The position numbers and the translations under genes are program-made. Shown here piece after piece: positions 25,501 to 37,500 of a stretch of 64,000 bases of DNA (position 1 is the first letter of the stretch; each line of letters opens with the position of its first letter). The notes beneath the pieces are model-generated. The model was not told the origin of the DNA and ran no database searches. It saw only the letters and a list, made by a program, of their open reading frames with translations. Source of the stretch: Poriferisodalis sp965116715 (GTDB lineage: Bacteria > Actinomycetota > Acidimicrobiia > Acidimicrobiales > Poriferisodalaceae); NCBI GenBank assembly GCA_965116715.1, contig OZ220724.1, positions 1,674,001 through 1,738,000 of the forward strand, in the 5' to 3' direction.

Positions 25501-28500
25501 GCCACCGACGCATCATCGCCCGCCGACGCCTCAAAGGACACCGTCACCTTCTCCGCCGCAGCCGACACGTCATAGGACACCACCGACGGCGAGAACGCCG
25601 GGTCCAGCGCCAGCGGCGACGCCGAGGTCGACACCCCCGGCCTCACCACCAGACCCGACAGCGTCGCATCGGTGCGGTCGCGGCGGACCACATTGACGGT
25701 GTAGGTCTTCGTCGTCGTCCCGTCCTCCGCGGTCACCTTCACCTTGAACGTCGTCGTCGAGCCCACCGCGCCCAGATCCACCTGGAACCCGTTGTCGGCA
25801 GCGGTGGTGTCCGAGTCGGCCAAGTCGTCGTCGTCGGCCTTGTTGCGCACCGCCACCGACGCATCATCGCCCGCCGACGCCTCAAAGGACACCGTCACCT
25901 TCTCCGCCGCAGCCGACACGTCATAGGACACCACCGACGGCGAGAACGCCGGGTCCAGCGCCAGCGGCGACGCCGAGGTCGACACCCCCGGCCTCACCAC
26001 CAGACCCGACAGCGTCGCATCGGTGCGGTCGCGGCGGACCACATTGACGGTGTAGGTCTTCGTCGTCGTCCCGTCCTCCGCGGTCACCTTCACCTTGAAC
26101 GTCGTCGTCGAGCCCACCGCGCCCAGATCCACCTGGAACCCGTTGTCGGCAGCGGTGGTGTCCGAGTCGGCCAAGTCGTCGTCGTCGGCCTTGTTGCGCA
26201 CCGCCACCGACGCCAGCTCGCCCGCCGACGCCTCAAAGGACACCGTCACCTTCTCCGCCGCAGCCGACACGTCATAGGACACCACCGACGGCGAGAACGC
26301 CGGGTCCAGCGCCAGCGGCGACGCCGAGGTCGACACCCCCGGCCTCACCACCAGACCCGACAGCGTCGCATCGGTGCGGTCGCGGCGGACCACATTGACG
26401 GTGTAGGTCTTCGTCGTCGTCCCGTCCTCCGCGGTCACCTTCACCTTGAACGTCGTCGTCGAGCCCACCGCGCCCAGATCCACCTGGAACCCGTTGTCGG
26501 CAGCGGTGGTGTCCGAGTCGGCCAAGTCGTCGTCGTCGGCCTTGTTGCGCACCGCCACCGACGCATCATCGCCCGCCGACGCCTCAAAGGACACCGTCAC
26601 CTTCTCCGCCGCAGCCGACACGTCATAGGACACCACCGACGGCGAGAACGCCGGGTCCAGCGCCAGCGGCGACGCCGAGGTCGACACCCCCGGCCTCACC
26701 ACCAGACCCGACAGCGTCGCATCGGTGCGGTCGCGGCGGACCACATTGACGGTGTAGGTCTTCGTCGTCGTCCCGTCCTCCGCGGTCACCTTCACCTTGA
26801 ACGTCGTCGTCGAGCCCACCGCGCCCAGATCCACCTGGAACCCGTTGTCGGCAGCGGTGGTGTCCGAGTCGGCCAAGTCGTCGTCGTCGGCCTTGTTGCG
26901 CACCGCCACCGACGCCAGCTCGCCCGCCGACGCCTCAAAGGACACCGTCACCTTCTCCGCCGCAGCCGACACGTCATAGGACACCACCGACGGCGAGAAC
27001 GCCGGGTCCAGCGCCAGCGGCGACGCCGAGGTCGACACCCCCGGCCTCACCACCAGACCCGACAGCGTCGCATCGGTGCGGTCGCGGCGGACCACATTGA
27101 CGGTGTAGGTCTTCGTCGTCGTCCCGTCCTCCGCGGTCACCTTCACCTTGAACGTCGTCGTCGAGCCCACCGCGCCCAGATCCACCTGGAACCCGTTGTC
27201 GGCAGCGGTGGTGTCCGAGTCGGCCAAGTCGTCGTCGTCGGCCTTGTTGCGCACCGCCACCGACGCATCATCGCCCGCCGACGCCTCAAAGGACACCGTC
27301 ACCTTCTCCGCCGCAGCCGACACGTCATAGGACACCACCGACGGCGAGAACGCCGGGTCCAGCGCCAGCGGCGACGCCGAGGTCGACACCCCCGGCCTCA
27401 CCACCAGACCCGACAGCGTCGCATCGGTGCGGTCGCGGCGGACCACATTGACGGTGTAGGTCTTCGTCGTCGTCCCGTCCTCCGCGGTCACCTTCACCTT
27501 GAACGTCGTCGTCGACCACCGCGCCCAGATCCACCTGGAACCCGTTGTCGGCAGCGGTGGTGTCCGAGTCGGCAGTCGTCGTCGTCGGTGCGCACCGCCA
27601 CCGACGTCGCGGCGGACCACATTGACGGTGTAGGTCTTCGTCGTCGTCCCGTCCTCCGCGGTCACCTTCACCTTGAACGTCGTCGTCGAGCCCACCGCGC
27701 CCAGATCCACCTGGAACCCGTTGTCGGCAGCGGTGGTGTCCGAGTCGGCCAAGTCGTCGTCGTCGGCCTTGTTGCGCACCGCCACCGACGCATCATCGCC
27801 CGCCGACGCCTCAAAGGACACCGTCACCTTCTCCGCCGCAGCCGACACGTCATAGGACTCCACCGACGGCGAGAACGCCGGGTCCAGCGCCAGCGGCGAC
27901 GCCACGGTCGACACCCCCGGCCTCACCACCAGACCCGACAACGTCGCGTCCGTGCTGCGGGTGATGTTGGCGACCTCGGAGGCTGCCAGTGTGAAGTCCT
28001 CGGCGTCGTTGCCGGCTCGGTCCTCGATGGGCTTGCCGGCGCTGTTGGCGGTGGCGTAGGCCACAGTGACTGCTTGGCCGGCGGTGACCGGCGAGGCCAG
28101 GGTCAGTTGCAGCACGCGGTGGGTGCCGTCGATTCCCACTTCGCCCACGCTGCGGTCGGCGCCGGCGACGGTCACGGTGAAGGCCGCGGGCGGGGGCACC
28201 GAGTTGGCGTTGAGGGGCTCGCTGAAGCGGATCAGCAGCTCGGAGTCGTGCACGCTGGCCGCATCGACGGTGGGGTCGCTGGGGTCGAGGAGGAACTCGA
28301 CGCTGTCGCGGGCGGTCCGGGCGTTGCCGTCGGCGTCGGACACCTCGAGCTGGAAGCGGAACACCACTTCCTCGGTCGAGCTTGGTACCACGAACGACGC
28401 CTGCGCCGCATCGGAGTTGGTGATGGCGGCGGTCGGGGCGCCGTTGTCGATCTGGGTCCATTCGAACACCGCTGCTGTGCCCGGCGGCAGCACGCCGCCT

Positions 28501-31500
28501 GCGGTGCCCGACAGCGTGATCGTGCTGTCCACCGTCACGGCCCCGCCCTGGCCGGCGTCGGCGGTGTGGGCGCAGTCGGGCAACGTCACCCCGCCGGACT
28601 GCGGTCTGATGCGGCGGCTGCTGGATGAGAACTGGGCGGGCACGCAGCCCTCGAGCATGTTGCCCGACAGGTACACGTCGTCGGCTTTGGTGTTGGTGAG
28701 CGCCAGGGGAATGGGGCCGGTGAGCAGGTTGTCTTCGAGGTCCAGCGTCTCCATGGGAATCAGCTGGTTGCCATTCCCGACCCTTCCATCGGAGGAACGG
28801 CCGGCGTTGGCGAGCTCGTCGGGGATCTCGCCGCTGAGCCGGTTGCCGCTCAGCAGGATCCTCGCCACCCAGTGCAGATCTCCGAGTTTCTCGGGAATGG
28901 CGCCGGCGAGGCCCCGGTCCTCGAGGTTGATGAACACGACCTGGGCTTGTGCCCGAGCGAGTTGGAAGCCGACCTGGGCCCAGCGTCTTTGCACCGTGAT
29001 GCCGGTCCAGTCGTTCACCGCGGTGCTGGGCGACCAGTTGCCCAGCACCGTGCGGCCGGGGTCGAGGATGTCTCGCGCCTCGAGCAGCGCTGTGCACTCG
29101 GACACCAGATTTCTGTTCCAGTGCGTCGGGCGGCCCGAGTCGACATTGCTCTCGGTGCAGTCCCTGATGCCGCCGGTGGCCACGCTGGCGCTGGAAAGCG
29201 CCCCGGCGTCGTTGCCGGCCACGTCCTGGATGGCGAACGCGTCGTCTCCTGCGGTCGGGTCGGCGTAGTCGACGGTGACCGTGGCGTTGCGACCCATCTT
29301 GGAGGTCAGCGCCACCAAAACCGTGTCGTCGTTCACCGCCACCCAGCGGACGTCGGTTTCGGTGCCGGCGACGGTCACCGTGAACGCCTCGGGCGGCGGC
29401 GGCGCGTCGGCGTCGAGCGCCTCGTTGTAGGTGAGCTCCACCGCCCAGCCGTCCACTGTCGCTTTCGGGAAGCCCGTCTTCAGCGTCGGCGCGGTCTGGT
29501 CCACCGTGACCTGCACCTGCGCGGTGCCGGTGCCCGAGGTGGACTGCGAGTCGGTGACCGTCACCGTGAACCGGAACGTGTCGCCCGCCGACGCGCCGGC
29601 GGGCACCGCGAACGACGGAGCGGACCCCGTGGCGTCGCTCAGCGTGACCTGGGTGGTGTCGGCGGCATCCTGGGCCCACGCATAGACCAGCGTCGCGCCG
29701 GGCAGATGGCCGCTGACCCGGGCCGCCATCGACACGGTCGCGCCGGGCAGCCCGCCGAGGTCGTCGGCTTCCACGGCGATCTGGCAGCCCGCCAAGGTGA
29801 CGCTGTCGCGCTGGGCCGCGACCTTGGTGTAGGCGGACCACTGCGCGGGCACGCAGCCGCTGAGGCGGTTGTTGTTCAGCGCCACGCCGGTGTCGCCCGC
29901 GGCAGCGAGCGTGGCGTGCGCCGGCAGCGCCGCGGGGATGGCGCCGTCGAGGAAGTTGTCGTTGAGCTTCAGCGAGGCAAGCCCCGAGATGCCCCCCAGA
30001 GCGTCAGGGATGGGGCCGGTGAGGCCACGGCCCACGATCGACAGCGCGGTGAGCGCGTCGAGGTCGCCGAGCCTTGCGGGCAGCACGCCGCCCAGCGAAT
30101 TGCCCGCAGCCAGGCTGATGGCGGTGACGCGCTGAGCGCCGTCGGAGTTGGCCACCGTCACGCCCGTCCACGACGCGATTGCGGTGCTGGTGGACCAGTT
30201 CAGCTCCATGTTGGGGTCCAGCAGCGGCAGCGAGTCGATCAGTGCCTCGCAGTCGCCGACCAGCGGAGGGCTCGACACGCGCTCCACGGTGAGGCACAAC
30301 GGCGCCGCAGCGTGCGTCGCCGCAGCCGACCAGGCGCCCGCCCCCTCGACGGTGGAGGCCTGAAGCTGCACCTGGTACGACGCCCCTGCCTCCAGGCCGC
30401 GCAGCACCGTAGACGTGCGAGCCACCTCGGCCGCCGCCGTCCAGCCCGCGGTGCCCGCCTTGCGATACCGCACCGCGTAGCGCAGCACCGGCCCGCCCGC
30501 CGCCGCGGGATCCATCTCGTCCCAGCCCACCGCTAACGACCCCGGCACCCGGCCCGCGCTCAGCGTCGGCGCCGACGGCGCCGGCGGCGGACCGTTGTCG
30601 CGCACAGACACCGTCACCGCTATCTCGTCTGTGCCGCCGTGCCCGTCGGACACCTCCACCTTGAACTGATAGGACCGCTGCGACTCGTAGTCCACCTTGC
30701 CGCGCACCTCGAGCTGGCCCGTCGAGCCCACGATCCCGAACGGATGCGAAGCCGCCCCGTCCGCGATCGAGTACGACAACCCGTCACCCTCGGGATCCAC
30801 CGCCGCCACCGCGGCGCCCACCGCGGTGCCCGCCGCGGCGTTCTCGCCCACCGAGCGCACCGCCGACACGCCGTCCATGAACACCGGCGCCCGATTCGGC
30901 GCCACCCCGCCCTTCACCTCCAGCCGCATCACCTTGCCAGCATCCCAGGAGTAGTCGAAGCCGTTGTGGTGCCGGACCAGGTTCCGGTTCGCGTCTTGCC
31001 AACGATCGCGACTGTTGCGCCGCTCCTTGGCCCGGTTCCCCAGAGACCAGCCCGACTGGCCGGTCTGGCTCTCGTCATTGGTCGTGCGCAAGCGCAGCTC
31101 GCCCTTGTCTTCGGTCTGGAAGATCACCACCACCCAATAGGTGGAGCCGGGGGCCAGCCGCTCATGATCCGCCGGCGCGGTGAAGGTCTGCCAGCCCGTC
31201 CCCAACGTCGCCGGCGGTGTCAACGCGAACAGCTTCGAACCCGGCTTGCCGCCGCTATGATCCCAGATCTCCGCCTTCACATCACCGCGCGCGTCCGAAT
31301 TCGGCAGCGTCTTCACCTCGATTGCCACCGACGTCAACTTGACGCTTTCAGCGTCACTGGCAGTGCTGAACGACTGCGCCGTAGCCCCAAGCTGCCCCCC
31401 CGTCTCCGTAGGACGGTCGGCGAACACCCGCAACAACAGGTCGTATTCAGGACCATCGCAGCGACGGCCTCCCCCGTGTTGTCGGCAGCCGTTCGCCTTG

Positions 31501-34500
31501 GCGAGGTCCGTGCCCCTGTTGCTCACCAGCACCACCTCGGAGGGATCCACCGACAGCTCCGAGACGTCCACCGCCTGGTCCAGCGCCGACGCCGCGTCGT
31601 TGCCCGCCGCGTCCTGCACCGCCGCCACATCGTCGCCCGCCGTCGGATCGACATAGGACACCGTCACGCTGTCGTCCCCGTCGAGCGCCGTGCCCAGCGT
31701 CAGCCTTACCGTCGCACCCGACACCGCCACCGAGCTCACCGACGGTCCCGCCGCGCCGTCCACCTTGACCGCGAATGCCCCCGCCGGCGGCCGGGCCCGC
31801 GCGCTGTCGTCGAGCTCCTCGCTGAAGGTCAGCACCACCACATCGCCGTCACTGTCAGCCACCGCAGCCGACTCGAACACCGGCGGCAGCTCGTCGCCGG
31901 CACGCACCGTCACCGTCACCGTGTAGGCCCGGGTCGTCGTGCCGTCCTCGGCCGTGACCGTGACCACCACCGGGTTGTCGCCCTCCGCCACGCTCACCTG
32001 ATGGCCCGGCGCGACCGCGTCCGCATCGCCAGGCGTCACCGCCACACCTGCCCGACCATCGGTCGGGCGCGCCAACACCTCCACCTGCGAAGTGCCGCCC
32101 GGCAGCGACACCGCGTAGGGCGTTGCGGCCAATGACACAGACACCCCACCGATACGCAGACTCGCCAACGACGTCTCAGTCGACGGCGCCGTTTCCGCGG
32201 CGACCGGCGCACCGTCCAGCGCTACCGCACCGTTGCTCGCCTGATCGCGGATCGGATTGCCCCCCGCCAAGGCAGGCCAGTACGACACCCGCACCGCCTC
32301 GGCGTGCAGCACTGCGACATCCAACGTCAGCGTCACCGTCGCACCCGCCACCGTCACCTGCGACACGCCCACCTCGGCGTCCCCCACCGTCACGGTGAAC
32401 GCCCCCGTGGCCGGCACCGAGTCTCCGTCGAGGTCCTCGTCATAGGTCAGCCTCAACGAATCGCCGGCCACCGCCGCCGATGACAACGCCGGCCTCGTCG
32501 TGTCAGTCAACGGCGCCACGGGCGCCGCCGCGCGGGTCACCGCCACCGTGTACGTCTCGGTGGCGGCCCGCTCCTCCGCGGTCACCTTGACCTTGAACGT
32601 TGTCGTCGAGCCCACCGCGCCCAGCGTGACCTGGAACCCGGATTTGTTGACGTCCGCGTCGCCGAGCGCGACGTTGTTGACGTCCAGCGTCACGAACCTC
32701 GCCCCCGAGTGGTTCACCGCCCACGTCGCGGTCACCTCCTCCACGTCGTGGGTCACACTCACCGTGTAGATGGTCTTGTCCGCCGCGAACGTCTCGTTCA
32801 ACCCGCCCGGCATCACCGACAACGCCGACAAAGTCGCATCCGTCGACAGCGAGGTGTCGCGGGTGGTGTTGTAGGCGTAGACCTTGGAGTGGGTTGCGCC
32901 GTCGCCGCGGGGCACGTAGATCACGCCGTCGTGGTGCCAGGCGCCGCGGATGATGTCGCCCGAGTCGGTGTGGTCGGTATGCAGATCGAAGTCCCAGTCG
33001 GAGTTGCGGGTGCCGTCGGCCAACTGGTAGCCGTACAGCTTGTCGTCGTCGATATTGAGCGCCCAGAGTGCGGTGCCGTCGGAGGCAACGCCTCTCAGAT
33101 CACTGCGTCCGAACTCTCCTGAGACGTCGATGTCCTTGTCGGAGTCGCGGGCCTTCGTCGACAGGTTGTAGGCGTAGAGCTTCTCATCGACACGATCAGC
33201 CACCCACATCGTCGTGCCGTTGGACCACATGCCGGCGGGGTCGCCGTTGTCGAGGGCAGTATCAGAGTTATCGCTGAGGGTGATGTCCTTGTCGGCGTCA
33301 GCCTCGCCGTGGGCGCTGCCCACAGTGGTGACCGGCATGCCGTTGTTGTCCACGGCGATCCTGTAGGCGTACAGCTTGTCGTCGGTGGGGTCGGCCACCC
33401 ACAGCGTGCCGCTCACCGACCCGTCGCCCGCCTCGGTGGCGTCAGCGAAGATCCCGCCCCACAACTCACCGTTGTCACCCGCCAGGGAGATGTCGAGGTT
33501 CGCGGTGCTGACTACGCCGTCGAGGCGCGAGCCGTCGGAACGGTCGAAGGCCAGCACCTTCTTGCTGTCGTCATCAGCCACCCACAGCAGACCCGCGGTG
33601 CCGCCCAGACCCCGCGGCTTGATGCCGTCGGTGTCCCACAGGTAGTTGACGTCGTCGCCGGCGCGCCATTCGCCCGGGTCGTCCGAGCTGCGGCCCAGAT
33701 GCAGCGTGTACTCGCTATAAAAGACTGAGTCGGGCACCGAAACATCGACCGTCACCGTGGTGACAGTCCCGGCTTCGCCAAGATCCACCTGGAAGTCATC
33801 CGCGCCAACAGTCTCGTCGGCGTCGGTGAGGGGGTCGCCGTTGGAGTCGAGCACCGCCACCTTGACATTGGCAGCATCCGCGGTCGTGGCCCAATCGAGC
33901 GTGACCTGCTCGACATCGCTGTCGAAACCGGCGTGATACACGAAGTGATCAGCGGCGAAACCATGCAACCTGTCCACATTGTCCGCCGGAGCCACCGACA
34001 ACGCGCTCAGCGAGGTATCCACCGCCGACAGGCTCGCCACCACCTGGAACACGTCGGAGAGCGCATACAACGGCAGCGTTTCGGACCTGTTTCCAAAGAT
34101 GTAAGCGATCCCGCCGGCGGGCTGGTTCGGTGCACCTCTCCTGACATTTGCGGTTCCTCCGTCACCGAGAAAACCTGGTGTCTGCTTCTCGCCACTTCTC
34201 TGACAGCCGGTCCAGACTCTGTATCCAGACGTCATGGTCGCGCCGGAGGTGAACTTCGGCACTTGGCTTGCCCAGTTCTCCGTGTAGAACGCCTTGTAGT
34301 CGTCGGCGATCTTGGCGCCGTTGAGCCAGTAGACGGGCACGCCGGTGTCGTCGTCGGTGTAGGTGGTCTGGGTGTGGACGTTCGCATCCACATCGGACGT
34401 GCATCCCAGCACCTGGAACAGAGCTGAAATCCCGCTGATCGCGGAGTGGCCGCTGCGGGCGATGTCGGAGCGCACGTGCCCTTCATAAGCGGCGATGCCG

Positions 34501-37500
34501 GTTGCGGTGGCGTTACGGCTGGCGACCGTAACCGCGAGCAGCCGGAACTGGTCGCCGTCATTGAGGCCGCTGGGCTTGAGAGCCCAGTTGGCAGGCACCC
34601 CGGTCACGCCTTCGGGCAGCTCGGCGGCTTCGGGGCTGAAGGTGACCGTGTAGGACTTGTTGGCGGTGGTGTCCTGGGAGGTGACGGTGATGGTCAGCTC
34701 GACCGAGTTGTCGGCGGTGAGGCTCGACAGGTCGACCTGGGCGCCCGGGGTGACCGTGTCGGTATCGAGGCTGTAGCCCACCGTGGCCCCGATCTGCGCG
34801 GTGGTGGCAGTGACGGTGACCGCCGAGACGCCGGCGGCGACCTCCACGGTGTAGGCGGTCGTGGCGCTGGCGAACTCCGGCGTGAGCTCGCCCTCGCTGA
34901 CGGTCAGCCCGCTCAGCTCGGCGTTGGGCGACCGGGGCATGTTGTAGGAGTAGACGGCGTCGTGGCTGCCGCTGGCCGCCCACAGTGTGTCGCCGTCCGA
35001 CCAGATGTTGAGCGAGTTGTCCGCGGGCGGCGCCTGGCGGGGGGCGTTCTGGCCTACCGGCCCCTTCTGGTCGGGAGGCCCCGAGCGGGAGCCAAGGGAG
35101 CCACCGCTGCCGCCGGCGCCGCCGGCGCCGTCGATGAGGTCGTCGAAGTCGAGCGAGGCGACGCGGGTGCCGCCGACGAGCGCGTAGGCATACAGCTTGT
35201 CGTCGGCGGTGTCGGCCACCCACATCGTGACCCCGTCAGACCAGATGCCGTCGGGGTCGCCGTTGTCGGCAGCGTCGTCGGTGGCGTCGTCGGCCAGGTC
35301 GAACTCGAGATCGGTCTGACGGGCGCCGCCGTCGAGCGCGTAGGCGTACAGCTTGTCGTCGCCCGAGTCGGCCACCCACATCGTCGTCCCGTTCGACCAG
35401 ATGCCCCGCGGGTCGCCGTTGTCGACAGCGGCGTCGGTGGCGTGATCGGCCAGGTCGAACTCGAGATCGGTGGTAGCGCCGGTTCCGTCCTGACGGGCGC
35501 CGTCGGACAGGGCGTAGGCGAACACCTTGTCGGCGGCGGCGTCGGCCACCCACATCGTGACCCCGTTCGACCAGGAGCCCCGCGGGTCGCTGTTGGCCAC
35601 GGCCAGATTGAACCCGCCGGAGTCGGGCTGCTTGGTGCCGGTGTCGTAGGCGTGCAGCGTGCCATCGGCGTCGAGCACGTACATGCGCTCGCCCACACGG
35701 AACAGGCCCCGGGGCTCGTCGTTGGCGGCCGCCAGCACAGGAATGTCGTCGACTGCCTTCCACTCGCCCGACGAGGCCGAGCCCAAATTCAGGGTGAGCA
35801 CGTAGGTGCGGGTGGCCAAGTTGTCGGAGCCGGTCACCTTCACCTTGACCGTGTTGGCGCCGGCGCTGAGCGCCACCTGGAAGCCGTTGCCGGCGTCGTT
35901 GTCCGCGTCGTCGAGCGTGCCGTCGTTGCCGTCGAGGAACGCCACCCCCGCGCTCACGTCCGTCGTCGTCGGCGACACGGTGACCAGCGACGTGCCCGCA
36001 GCGAAGCCCGCTGTGTACTCGTGGACATCGGAGTCGAACAGTGGGGAGAGCGCCGCGTCCTGCGAGTCGCTGCCGACCTCGAGCGCGCTCAAGGAGGCGT
36101 CCGCCGGTACCGTGACGTCGATCAGATAACGGGCCATGGTGCCGTCCTCGGCGGTGACCGTCACCACGATCCCGTTGGATCCCCGCACCAGGCTCACCTG
36201 ATGGCCGTTCCCCGAATCACCGTCGGCGTCGGCGGGGGCGAACGAGACCTGCGACGTGGCCGCGGTGGGCTCAGCCGACACCGTCACCGTGTCAGCGCCC
36301 TCCAGCGCGGTGGCGATATAGAAAGTCGCGGTCAAGAGGGTCAGCGTCAGCGGGTTGTCGTTGCCGTCGGTCAGCTCGACGCTGTCGCTCTTGAGCGTGG
36401 CGTCGCCGTCGAGCGAGGTGTCGTGGGTGCTGTTGTAGGCGAACACCTTGGAGTGCTCGGCACCGTCACCGCGGCCTACATAGACCACGCCGCCGTCGTG
36501 CCACACACCCCCGATGTGGCCTCCCGAGCCGGTGTGGCTCTCGTGCAGACCGATGTCCCATGCCTCGTTGCGGGTTCCGTCGGCCAACTGGAACGCATAG
36601 AGCTTGCCGTCGCTGTGGTTGAGCGCCCAGATCGCGGTGCCGTCGGAGGCGATGCCGCCCAGGCTCTCGCCGCTGTCGAACACGTCGGTGAGGCTGATGT
36701 CCTTGGCTGAGTCGTGAGCCTTCGTCGCAAGGGTGTACGCGTAGATCTTTCGATCTTCAGAGTCGCCCACCCACATGGTGTCGCCGTTGGACCATATGCC
36801 CGCAGGGTCGTCGTGGCCCGCGGACTGGGCGATGTCCTTGGCCGAGTCGCGGTCGCCGTGAACCGGACCCGCCGCCCCCGCAGCGGTGACGTCGATCTTG
36901 TACGCGTACAGCTTGTCGTCGTCGGGATCGGCCACCCACATCGTGCCGCTCACCGAGTCGTCGCCCGCCACCTCGACATCAGCGAAGACGCCGGCCCCCA
37001 GTGCTTCGTTGCCGTCGCCCGTGTTCAGCTCGATGTCGAGGACGGCCACGCGGCTGCCGTCGGAGCGGTTGAACGCCAGCACCTTGTCGCTGCCGTCGTC
37101 GGCCACCCACAGCGTGCCCGCGGTGCCCCACACATCCCGCGGCTCAATGTTCTCGGTGTCCCACAGGAAGTTGATGTCGTCGCCGGCGCGCCATTTGCCG
37201 GCATCGGCCGAGCCGCGGCCCAGATGCAACGTGTACTCGGTGGCCAAGACGCTGTCTGGCACCGACACCCGCACCGTCAACACAGTGACGGTGCCCGCCG
37301 CCCCCAGAGCCACCTGATGGCCCGCCGCTCCAGAAGTGGTATCGGCGTCGTCGAGGCGGTCGCCGTTCGCGTCGAACACCGCCACCACGACATCGGCAGC
37401 ATCCGCGGTCGTAGTCCAATCGAGCGTGACCTGCCCGACATCGCTGTCGAAACCGGCGTGATACACCAAATGATCAGCGGTGAAACCATGCAGCCTGTCG

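Noticed and set aside
23637..27672. Regular repeats suggesting a CRISPR array
   Set aside because: The period is 351 bases with no unique spacers, and the units translate as a cadherin-like domain within one long frame.
19506..28628. Plus-strand open frame of about 3,040 codons antisense to the giant gene
   Set aside because: Composition is a monotonous His/Arg/Gly/Val repeat that mirrors the minus-strand tandem array; no start signal or domain. It is open only because G+C-rich repeats lack stop triplets.
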